Shown here one piece after another: positions 1 through 6,335 of a stretch of DNA of 8,366 nt. This stretch comes from Acidobacteriota bacterium. Lineage in GTDB: Bacteria > Acidobacteriota > Terriglobia > Acidiferrales > UBA7541. The position numbers were made by a program, and so were the translations under genes. Numbering within the stretch: position 1 is the first letter of the stretch; each line of letters opens with the position of its first letter. The notes below the pieces were generated by a model that had not been told where the DNA came from, did not search any database, and saw nothing but the letters and a program-made list of their open reading frames with translations. The stretch lies in NCBI GenBank assembly GCA_003161495.1, contig PMOP01000309.1, forward strand, positions 1-8,366. Direction: 5' to 3'.

Positions 1-1200
1 GCAGGACGCGAAGGCGACATTTTTGACGTGCAGCGTTTCGGAGATCGCCTCGATTTGCTTTCGCATTCGCCCGAAGCGGCGCAGCGCAAGATGGAAGAAG
101 TGATGCATGCCGAAGGAATCGCTATTGAGAGCGTGCGTGTGGACGAACCCACTCTGGAAAACACTTTTGTCGCGACGCTGCGCTCGCTCAGCCACGAAAT
201 GCGGGACACGCCGTTTCCGGCCCGCCGCGAACGCAAAGACAAGCGCGGCCAGATCGCAATCGGCGCGGAACATATCACCAAGAAATTCGGCTCGTTCACC
301 GCGGTGCATGACGTGAGCCTGCAAGTGCGCTACGGCGAAATTTACGGATTGCTGGGCGCCAACGGCGCGGGAAAAACAACCACGATCAAGATGCTGTGCG
401 GCTTGCTGGAATCCTCCACCGGGAACATGCAGCTTGCGGGCGAGCGCGGCGCATTTCGCTCAACGGAAATCCGGCAGCAGATCGGCTACATGTCGCAAAA
501 GTTTTCGCTCTACGACGATCTTTCGATCGCGGAGAACCTGGATTTTTTTGGCGGAGTCTACGGCGTCCCCGCGGAGGAACTCAAAGAAAAGGAACGCTGG
601 GTGCTCGATTTCTCCGGACTCGAAGGCAAGGAATCGCAAATCACCGGGAGCTTGCCGGGCGGATGGAAGCAGCGCGTGGCGTTCGGCAGCGCCATCATGC
701 ACGAACCCGGGATCGTGTTTCTCGACGAACCCACCTCGGGCGTCGATCCGCTGGCGCGCCGCGCATTTTGGATGATGATTAACCGCCTCGCCGATGCGGG
801 CACCGCCGTCCTTGTGACCACGCATTACCTCGAAGAAGCGGAACAATGCAACCGGCTGGGCTTCATGGTCGCGGGCGAACTGCTCGTCGAGGGAACGCCG
901 AGCGAAATCAAAGCGCAGCAGAAAGGTCACCTCCTGGAATTTCGCGTGGATCAACCGCAACGCGCGGCCGATCTCTTGAAATCTGAAACGCAGCACTGGC
1001 GGGTCGCTCTGTTCGGCAACCGGCTGCACATCATTACGGACGGCGATGTCGACGCGGGCATGCGCGAGAACACGCAAAAACTGGAAGCCGCGGGGATTCA
1101 TGTGCTCGAAGCGCGTGAAGGACGCTTCTCGCTGGAAGATGTTTTCATCAGCGTGGTCGAGCAGGCGCGCGAGCACGGCAAGATTGGGGCCGAGGAGTAG
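1..1200 (+). CDS. ABC efflux transporter, tandem ATP-binding subunit (YbhF type), 5' end missing
   Basis: The reading frame is open to the left edge, so this is the C-terminal 399 residues of a longer protein. The first ~60 residues look like the tail of a first nucleotide-binding domain (the DEPTLENTFVATL segment), followed by an Arg/Lys-rich linker. A complete second domain follows: Walker A GANGAGKTT (about nt 355-381), Q-loop YMSQKF, signature LPGGWKQR, Walker B IVFLDEPTSGVDP, and H-loop VTTHYLEEAE. A C-terminal regulatory tail ends in FSLEDVFISVVEQ. LPGG/LPxGWKQR in place of LSGGQ is, from memory, usual for YbhF-like proteins, so I do not read it as inactivating. Two NBDs in one chain fit YbhF (about 580 aa in E. 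coli). The protein should power export through the two permeases encoded next, on the cytoplasmic face of the inner membrane. The GTG at 28 is an internal codon, not the start. The true start and first Walker A lie outside the window. Confidence 0.93.
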   Translation, partial: AGREGDIFDVQRFGDRLDLLSHSPEAAQRKMEEVMHAEGIAIESVRVDEPTLENTFVATLRSLSHEMRDTPFPARRERKDKRGQIAIGAEHITKKFGSFTAVHDVSLQVRYGEIYGLLGANGAGKTTTIKMLCGLLESSTGNMQLAGERGAFRSTEIRQQIGYMSQKFSLYDDLSIAENLDFFGGVYGVPAEELKEKERWVLDFSGLEGKESQITGSLPGGWKQRVAFGSAIMHEPGIVFLDEPTSGVDPLARRAFWMMINRLADAGTAVLVTTHYLEEAEQCNRLGFMVAGELLVEGTPSEIKAQQKGHLLEFRVDQPQRAADLLKSETQHWRVALFGNRLHIITDGDVDAGMRENTQKLEAAGIHVLEAREGRFSLEDVFISVVEQAREHGKIGAEE

Positions 1201-1211
1201 AGGAACAATTC

Positions 1212-2318
1212 ATGCGACGAATTTTCGCGCAAGCCATAAAGGAATTGACGCAACTTCTCCGCGACAAGCTTGCGGTGGCGCTGGCGCTTCTGTTGCCCGT
1301 AATTTTGCTGCTGCTGCAGACCACGGCTATTTCGCTGACGGTCAAAGATCTCCCCATCATCGTGCAGGATCTCGACGAATCGCAGGCGTCCCAGAAATTG
1401 GTCGACGCGTTTCGCGAGTCGCTGAGTTTTCATGTGGCCTCGTGGCCTACGGATAAACAACCCGAAGAGGCCTTCGCGTCCAACAAAGCGCGCGGCGCGC
1501 TCATCATTCCGGAGGAATATGGCCGCAAGATCGCGCGGGGCGAAGACGCGACGGTGCAGATTCTGGTCGACGCTTCCGACGGAAATACGGCGCAGATTAT
1601 TTCGGGAGATGCGCAGCAAATTGTTCGCGCCTACAACGCGGAGAACGCCGGAGCGACGCGACCTCAGCCCGTCAACGCCGCGATACGGCTGTGGTATAAC
1701 CCGAGCCGCTCTTCGCAGAAATTTTATGGCCCCGGAATTTACGTGCTGGCTATGTCCCTTTTTCCGCCGCTGCTCGCGACTCTGGCTATGTCCAAGGAGG
1801 GCGAGCAGAAAACGATCCTGCAGGTCTACGTCTCGAATATTTCCGCGCATGAATTCCTGCTCGGCAAAATTGCCGCGTTCATGATCGTGGCCACCGGCGA
1901 AGCCATCATCATGATGTCGATCTTATTCCTTGGATTCGGTTTACGCTTCGCGGGAGATCCCACGCCGTTCTTGGTCGCGACGATTTTGTACATGTTCACC
2001 GTGACCACCTTTGGAAACATGATCGGCGCGGCGATTCCAAGCCAGGTCGCCGCCATGCAAGCGGTTGCGCTTACTGGATTCCTGCTCGTGTACATGCTGT
2101 CCGGTTTGCTCTTCCCCGTACAAAATATTCCGGCCGCCATTCGCTGGATTTCCAGCCTGGTCTGGGGCCGCTACTACATTGAAGTCGTGCGCGACGCCTT
2201 GCTGGCCGGCGGAGGCTGGCCATCGGTGTGGCCCAAAGTGCTCGCGATCGGCGCGATCGGAACTATTTTTTACACCCTTGCCTGGCGCAGCATGCGGCGC
2301 ATGCAGTTGAAGGATTAA
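1212..2318 (+). CDS. ABC-2 type efflux permease, first subunit (YbhS-like)
   Basis: A 368-aa inner-membrane protein with ABC-2 permease layout. One membrane helix sits near the N-terminus (about residues 20-42), followed by a large extracytoplasmic domain (about 45-172). Five further hydrophobic helices lie at roughly 176-193, 217-243, 252-275, 281-303 and 341-357. The C-terminal part contains GLLFPVQNIPAAIRWIS and RYYIEVVRDALL, typical of the family between the last helices. The cytoplasmic coupling segment after helix 2 reads MSKEGEQKTILQVYVS, a degenerate form of the family's KERExGTLEQLLxSP. It presumably dimerises with the next permease and is driven by the upstream ATPase. The start is supported by AGAGGA overlapping the previous stop (about 1199-1204); the gap to the ATPase gene is 11 bp. 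The substrate cannot be read from the sequence; drugs or other hydrophobic compounds are typical for the family. Confidence 0.9.
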   Translation: MRRIFAQAIKELTQLLRDKLAVALALLLPVILLLLQTTAISLTVKDLPIIVQDLDESQASQKLVDAFRESLSFHVASWPTDKQPEEAFASNKARGALIIPEEYGRKIARGEDATVQILVDASDGNTAQIISGDAQQIVRAYNAENAGATRPQPVNAAIRLWYNPSRSSQKFYGPGIYVLAMSLFPPLLATLAMSKEGEQKTILQVYVSNISAHEFLLGKIAAFMIVATGEAIIMMSILFLGFGLRFAGDPTPFLVATILYMFTVTTFGNMIGAAIPSQVAAMQAVALTGFLLVYMLSGLLFPVQNIPAAIRWISSLVWGRYYIEVVRDALLAGGGWPSVWPKVLAIGAIGTIFYTLAWRSMRRMQLKD

Positions 2319-2321
2319 GCC

Positions 2322-3488
2322 ATGAATAAGCTTCGAGCGTTTCTCGGTTACCGCATGCGGGCTCTGATCCGCAAAGAGTTTCGCCAGATTTTGCGCGACC
2401 GCCGCCTCGCGATTTCCTTGATCCTGCCTCCCACGCTGCAGTTGCTTCTTTTCGGTTTTGCTCTCAACGCAACCGTCAGCAACCTGCGCCTCGGCGTTGT
2501 GGATGACAGCAGAACTCCCGAAAGCCGTGAACTTGTCGCGACCATGACCGGCAGCAAAAGCTTTCAGGGTGCCGGAACTTATTTAAGCGTAAACGAAATG
2601 AGCAAGAAGATCGCGGATGGGAATCTCGAAGCGGGACTCGTGATTCCTTACGACTACGCGCGCGACTTGCAGCGCGGCCGGCCAGCCACGGTGCAAGTGA
2701 TGCTGAACGCCATGAATTCCAACACGGCCACGATCGGGGAAGGATACGCGCAAGGTGTGATCGCGACCTACAACCAGACCCTAGCCGGCGAAGGAATTCA
2801 CGCGCACTTCCAGGAAATTGCCGCGCCGAATGTGAGCCGCCTCGGCAGGGTGCTGATCCATCCCGCGTACCTTTACAACCCGGGCCTCGAGCCCACGTGG
2901 TTTATCGTGACCGGCATCCTTGGCGTGCTCCTCATTCTGAACGGCTCGCTGATTTCCGCCGCGGCGATTGTGAAGGAACGCGAGGCGGGAACGCTCGAGC
3001 AGCTCCTGATGTCTCCCGCTTCGACCACGCAAATCATTGTCGCAAAACTTTTTCCGCTTTTCGTGCTGCTGTGCATGATGGGCACATTGGCGGTGGCGAT
3101 CATGCGCGTCGTCTTCGGAATTCCATTCCGCGGAAATGTTTTGCTGGTGATCGCCGCCGCCGCTCTTTGCCTGTTGTGCGGGATCGCCATCGGCACGTTC
3201 ATCGCTACGTTCACGAGGTCGGCGCGGCAGGCGCAGCTCACGCTCTTTTTCGTGAATCCTCCCCTGACTTCACTGTCCGGCGCATTCACGCCAGTGGAAG
3301 CGATGCCGAAATGGCTCCAGCCGGTCGCGCAATTCAATCCCATTCAGCACTTCGGCATGATCTCCCGCGGAGCGATGTTGAAGGGAAGCGGAATCGAAAC
3401 ATTGTGGCCAAATTTCCTGGCGCTTCTGGCGTTCACCGTGGTGCTCGTTTCGCTGAGCATTTGGCGATTCAGAAAACAACTTAGTTAA
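2322..3488 (+). CDS. ABC-2 type efflux permease, second subunit (YbhR-like)
   Basis: A 388-aa inner-membrane permease paralogous to its upstream neighbour. It has a cytoplasmic N-terminus with the RKEFRQILRDRR motif (about residues 17-28). TM1 is at about 29-50 and an extracytoplasmic domain at about 52-190. Five more helices lie near 193-216, 237-263, 271-295, 303-322 and 364-382. The coupling motif KEREAGTLEQLLMSP (about 218-232) is canonical, unlike the degenerate version in the first permease. NPIQHFGMISRGAMLKG near the C-terminus is also typical of the family. It starts 3 bp after the previous stop, with GAAGGA at 2309-2314 as ribosome-binding site inside the upstream gene, so tight translational coupling is likely. 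With the ATPase and the TolC-like protein it should form one exporter. Confidence 0.92.
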   Translation: MNKLRAFLGYRMRALIRKEFRQILRDRRLAISLILPPTLQLLLFGFALNATVSNLRLGVVDDSRTPESRELVATMTGSKSFQGAGTYLSVNEMSKKIADGNLEAGLVIPYDYARDLQRGRPATVQVMLNAMNSNTATIGEGYAQGVIATYNQTLAGEGIHAHFQEIAAPNVSRLGRVLIHPAYLYNPGLEPTWFIVTGILGVLLILNGSLISAAAIVKEREAGTLEQLLMSPASTTQIIVAKLFPLFVLLCMMGTLAVAIMRVVFGIPFRGNVLLVIAAAALCLLCGIAIGTFIATFTRSARQAQLTLFFVNPPLTSLSGAFTPVEAMPKWLQPVAQFNPIQHFGMISRGAMLKGSGIETLWPNFLALLAFTVVLVSLSIWRFRKQLS

Positions 3489-3507
3489 CGACGGCTTAGG
3501 GAGTTTT

Positions 3508-5106
3508 ATGTGCCATAAAATAAAAGGTCGATCTTTGTCAAATTATTTCCGGAGGCTGGGCCGCAATCGTTGGGCTGGCCGGGCGCCATTCCTTGCCGCG
3601 GCGCTGTTGGTTGCCGCGCCCGCCTTCGCGCAACTAGGCCCGCCGCAGGGCCAATCGCAGGGCACGTCGGCCGTGCAACTTCCGCTTTCCGGACGCACGG
3701 CTCAAACGAATGGCACCGTGAAAACTTCCGAGGCGCCCGCGCCAAGCACTACGGCCACGGTAAACACACTGAGCCCAAGCGTGCAGGTGCAAGGCGTCTA
3801 CGCGGGAAGCACGCCGAGCGTCGCGAACATGCCGTTCAACGGAAAGCTTGGCCTGCACGAAGCAATTCAGCGCGGGCTGGTGTACAACCTCGGCCAAACG
3901 GGCGCGACCCAGAATGTGCGGCAGACGCAGGGAATAAGCAAAGTGGCGCTCAGCAGTTTGCTGCCGAATATCAACGGCACGGTGAACGAAAATGTTCAGA
4001 CAACGGATCTGCGCGCGGAAGGTTTTCGTTTCAGTTTTCCGGGGTTCTCCATTCCCGCGGTGATCGGCCCCTTCAACTACATTGATTTTCGCGCGCACCT
4101 TTCGCAGAGCGTTTTCGATTTCACGGCGATCAATAATTATCGCGCCGCGAACGATGTCGCCAGGGCCAATCGCTATTCGGCGCAGGACGCGCGCGAACTG
4201 ATCGTCCTTGCCGTCGGCGGCGCCTATCTCCAGACGATTGCGGCACGCGCGCGGATGGCTTCCGAAGAAGCGCAACTGCAAAGCGCCAACGCCGTGTTCG
4301 ACCAGAGCAAGCAGCAGCTTGGCCAAGGCCTCATCGCCAAAGTGGACGCCGACCGGAACGAAGTGCAGGCGCTGACGCATCAGCAACGCCTGCTCTCCCT
4401 CAAAAACGATCTGGCCAAGCAAAAAATAAATCTCGCGAGAATGATCGGCCTGCCGCCGAACGATCAATACGATCTTTCCGACGAAGTGCCCTTCGCGCCC
4501 GCGGCCCCGTTGGCCATCGAAGACGCGCTCGCGCAAGCCTTCCAGCAGCGCGCCGATTTAAAGGCCGCCGACGCCCAGGTGCGCGCCGCTGAGCGCGCCC
4601 ACGCCGCCGCTCGCGCTGAGCGTTATCCGTCGCTCGGAGTCACCGCCGACTACGGCGGCATCGGCGTCAATTCCAACCAATTGGAAACTACGTACACTGC
4701 ATCGGCTAGTTTAAAGATTCCAATTTGGCAAGGCGGGCGCACCGAGGGCGACATTGAGCAATCCGACGCCGCGCTTTCGCAGCGCCGCGCCGAGTACGCG
4801 GACTTGAAAGGCCAGATCGAGAGCGACGTGCGCAGCGCCTACTTGGATTTACAAGCGTCCGCAAGCCAGGTGGAAGTCGCGCAGAGAAATGTGGACGTCA
4901 ACAAGGAAGCACTCGATCTCACGAAACAAAAAGCGGAAGCAGGAGTGATCGACAACGTGCAGTTCGTGCAGGCGCAGGAGCAAGTAACCGACGCGGAGTT
5001 CGATTTCATCAATGCCGTTTTCGCTTTTAACGTCGCGAAACTAAGCCTGGCCCGCGCCATGGGCCGCGCTGCGGACGCTTTGCCCGATTTACTGAAAGTC
5101 CAATAA
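3508..5106 (+). CDS. TolC-family outer-membrane efflux protein
   Basis: A 532-aa precursor. An Arg-rich N-terminus is followed by a hydrophobic stretch and an APAFA/Q signal-peptidase I site, giving predicted cleavage after about residue 41. Next comes a Ser/Thr/Ala/Gln-rich linker (about 42-108) before the first structured helix (LGLHEAIQRGLVYN). Two internally similar halves follow (about 112-318 and 333-525), rich in long Ala/Gln/Glu amphipathic helices as expected of the outer-membrane efflux protein fold. The strand motif SLKIPIWQGGRTEGDIEQSDA (about 401-421) matches the family's PLFxGGR element, with LSQSVFDF as the first-half counterpart. As a trimer it would provide the outer-membrane and periplasmic tunnel for the ABC exporter encoded upstream. 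The start has AGGGAG at 3498-3503, 4 nt before ATG, and lies 19 bp after the permease stop, so it is probably the last gene of that operon. The long signal region (about 41 aa) leaves some doubt about the exact start. Confidence 0.93.
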   Translation: MCHKIKGRSLSNYFRRLGRNRWAGRAPFLAAALLVAAPAFAQLGPPQGQSQGTSAVQLPLSGRTAQTNGTVKTSEAPAPSTTATVNTLSPSVQVQGVYAGSTPSVANMPFNGKLGLHEAIQRGLVYNLGQTGATQNVRQTQGISKVALSSLLPNINGTVNENVQTTDLRAEGFRFSFPGFSIPAVIGPFNYIDFRAHLSQSVFDFTAINNYRAANDVARANRYSAQDARELIVLAVGGAYLQTIAARARMASEEAQLQSANAVFDQSKQQLGQGLIAKVDADRNEVQALTHQQRLLSLKNDLAKQKINLARMIGLPPNDQYDLSDEVPFAPAAPLAIEDALAQAFQQRADLKAADAQVRAAERAHAAARAERYPSLGVTADYGGIGVNSNQLETTYTASASLKIPIWQGGRTEGDIEQSDAALSQRRAEYADLKGQIESDVRSAYLDLQASASQVEVAQRNVDVNKEALDLTKQKAEAGVIDNVQFVQAQEQVTDAEFDFINAVFAFNVAKLSLARAMGRAADALPDLLKVQ

Positions 5107-5110
5107 GTGG

Positions 5111-5128
5111 CACAGGCTTCAGCCTGTG
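5111..5128. repeat. 18-bp palindromic unit, copy 1
   Basis: CACAGGCTTCAGCCTGTG consists of two perfect 8-bp inverted arms (CACAGGCT / AGCCTGTG) with TC between. It is the left copy of the unit also found at 5171-5188. The TC/GA centre shows that the two copies lie in opposite orientation. Flanking GTGG and GGGGTTT extend the match with the other copy beyond the palindrome. Confidence 0.9.
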
Positions 5129-5170
5129 GGGTTTAGTTGTGCAAAAGCGAAAGGTCCTGGAAACCAACCC

Positions 5171-5188
5171 CACAGGCTGAAGCCTGTG
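5171..5188. repeat. 18-bp palindromic unit, copy 2 (inverted relative to copy 1)
   Basis: CACAGGCTGAAGCCTGTG has the same 8-bp arms as the copy at 5111-5128, with GA in the centre. It is preceded by AACCC and followed by CTACC, matching the reverse complement of the first copy's flanks except for one base (5190). The conserved flanks suggest that the mobile or conserved unit is larger than the palindrome itself, about 27 bp. Confidence 0.9.
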
Positions 5189-5216
5189 CTACCAAACCCA
5201 CAAATCCTTCAGACCA

Positions 5217-5540
5217 TCAATCTTCGAGATCTTCGCGAAACACGGGTACCGACGGATCGAGGGCGCCGTCCATAACGTCCACGATGAGGCGTTCGTAAAC
5301 GTTTGTTGCTTCATGAAGCGACGTGTAGCCGCGTTCCCACACCACGACTCCCGTGTCTGAATAAATCAGGGTAAAAAATCGGCCTGAGGAATATTGAAGT
5401 TCGAGCAGCTTGCTAGGCATTTCGGGATCGCCTTCCTGTCCCAAAATATCCATGAGCGCGACGGACCACTGCTTCCCTTTCGGGTCAGTGACAGTCCGCC
5501 GTTCAACGTACCGCCAGTTGTCCATGCTCCAGGAAGCCAT
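5217..5540 (-). CDS. Conserved-looking hypothetical protein, 107 aa
   Basis: I do not recognise this protein. It is small, soluble-looking and acidic at the C-terminus (ends FREDLED), with no signal peptide, membrane helix or cysteine. The N-terminal part reads WRYVERRTVTDPKGKQWSV, a Trp/Arg-flanked beta-hairpin-like pattern. The middle (LLELQYSSGRFFTLIYSD, VVVWERGY) looks like further beta strands, and the end (about residues 74-90) like one helix. A small alpha/beta fold is likely. It starts 35 bp downstream of the receiver gene and may be the last gene of the por operon. The start ATG has only a weak AGAGAG (5545-5550) upstream; Met6 is an alternative start. It looks like a real gene because the strand, spacing and orderly composition fit and no better frame covers the region. 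Confidence 0.72.
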   Translation of the reverse strand: MASWSMDNWRYVERRTVTDPKGKQWSVALMDILGQEGDPEMPSKLLELQYSSGRFFTLIYSDTGVVVWERGYTSLHEATNVYERLIVDVMDGALDPSVPVFREDLED

Positions 5541-5575
5541 AGTTCTCTCTATCCACGCCTATCTTAAATCTGCGC

Positions 5576-5947
5576 TCACTTCGCAGGCCCGAGAAGTTCA
5601 GCCAGCGCCCTGGCGACATGCGCTCCGGTAAATGGTTTGGGGATCAGCATGACTTTTTTAGCGTCGCGGGAGCGGAGGCTTTTGTCGGCTTCTTCCGGCG
5701 TGTCACTAATGATGACAACAGGAAGCTCGGCGAATTTCGGGTCGTACCGCACCACGTCAAAAAGCGATTCGCTCATGTTGTATACGGAACAGTCGAGGAC
5801 CAGCGCATCGGCGCGCTGATCCAGGAGCAGCTCGATTATGGAATCTGTAAATCCGGAAGCGAAGACTTCAAAACCGCGATCGCGCAAAGCGAAGGAAAGC
5901 AGCTCGGCGATCTCCGGCGTATCGTCGATGAGCAGGACGCGCGGCAA
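5576..5947 (-). CDS. Stand-alone response-regulator receiver protein (CheY-like), TTG start
   Basis: A 123-aa single receiver domain with no output domain. All phosphorylation-pocket residues are visible: the acidic pair Asp8-Asp9 (LLIDDTPE), the phospho-acceptor Asp52 (ALVLDCSVYN), Ser81 at the Thr/Ser switch (VVIISDTPEE) and Lys104 (LIPKPF). It should be phosphorylated by a histidine kinase not encoded here and act by protein-protein contact or in a phosphorelay. The only usable start is TTG at 5947-5945: the same frame has a stop (TGA) a few codons upstream and no ATG or GTG between. The TTG lies 7 nt after the TAG of the preceding gene and has no good Shine-Dalgarno, which suggests translational coupling and modest expression. 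Its role next to an oxidoreductase is unclear. Confidence 0.9.
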   Translation of the reverse strand: MPRVLLIDDTPEIAELLSFALRDRGFEVFASGFTDSIIELLLDQRADALVLDCSVYNMSESLFDVVRYDPKFAELPVVIISDTPEEADKSLRSRDAKKVMLIPKPFTGAHVARALAELLGPAK

Positions 5948-5954
5948 CCGATCG

Positions 5955-6335
5955 CTACTTCACGCCGTAGTTGCCGGGCAATCTCGGCTTCTTGCCCGCG
6001 GCCGGCTCCAGATCCAAAACCCAAACGCGCCCGCCCGCCGTGTAATAGGCGCGGTGGTCGTTTTGCACTTGCGCGCCCCACGCCTCGAGCGTGCGCATGG
6101 CGAAGGTATATCCCTCGAAGTTGTTGCGCGCGTGGCTCAGCACTTCATTCGTGTGCCAGTTGTCGGTGAGGTTCGCGTCGCCGGCGTGCACACGCGTGAC
6201 GGTAAAGTATTTGTCAAACGCGGCCTCGTCGCGAACCTCGCGCGTCGATCCGCGCTTCTTGCCTTCGCTGACGATGTACGCTTCCTGCTGCAGCGCCGGC
6301 CCGGATGGTGGATTGGAAGAAGTGTTGGCGCTCAT
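5955..6335 (-). CDS. Uncharacterised 126-aa protein translationally coupled to porB
   Basis: I do not recognise this protein. From Met at 6335 it is 126 aa: a Ser/Pro-rich, probably disordered N-terminus (about 1-20), then a globular-looking part. The visible pieces are EAYIVSEGKKRGSTREVRD, FDKYFTVTRVHAGDANLTDNW, NFEGYTFAMRTLEAWGAQVQ and a C-terminal GGRVWVLDLEP. It has no cysteine, so it is not a ferredoxin-like delta subunit, and no signal peptide or membrane helix. The start is fixed by a 4-base ATGA overlap with the porB stop and by GGAG at 6341-6344, 5 nt upstream. The open frame extends further upstream to 6446, but that part lies inside porB. The coupling argues for stoichiometric synthesis with the beta subunit, so an accessory or assembly protein of the oxidoreductase is plausible but unproven. 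Confidence 0.8.
   Translation of the reverse strand: MSANTSSNPPSGPALQQEAYIVSEGKKRGSTREVRDEAAFDKYFTVTRVHAGDANLTDNWHTNEVLSHARNNFEGYTFAMRTLEAWGAQVQNDHRAYYTAGGRVWVLDLEPAAGKKPRLPGNYGVK

Larger units (their letters stand above)
5107..5192. repeat. Large inverted repeat, possible bidirectional terminator between converging operons
   Basis: Bases 5107-5133 and 5166-5192 are reverse complements across all 27 positions, allowing one G-T pair (5109/5190). The loop is 32 nt (5134-5165). The stem begins at the base following the TolC stop codon and lies between two converging genes. There is no clear U-tract, so classical intrinsic termination is not proven. Such a hairpin could still stop or shield transcripts arriving from either side, or it may simply be two oppositely inserted copies of a dispersed palindromic repeat. 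Confidence 0.85.

Noticed and set aside
28..30. GTG as the start of the ABC ATPase gene
   Set aside because: The frame is open to the window edge and the residues before and after it read as the tail of a first nucleotide-binding domain, so this is an internal valine.
1098..1850. 250-codon minus-strand frame across the ATPase/permease junction
   Set aside because: It spans two well-supported genes on the other strand and has Arg-rich shadow composition.
3634..4536. 300-codon minus-strand frame opposite the TolC gene
   Set aside because: The composition is typical of an antisense shadow and there are no motifs. The plus strand encodes a convincing TolC-family protein.
5107..5192. CRISPR array or insertion-sequence ends
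   Set aside because: There are only two units, in opposite orientation, with a 32-nt spacer and no transposase, target duplication or further repeats.
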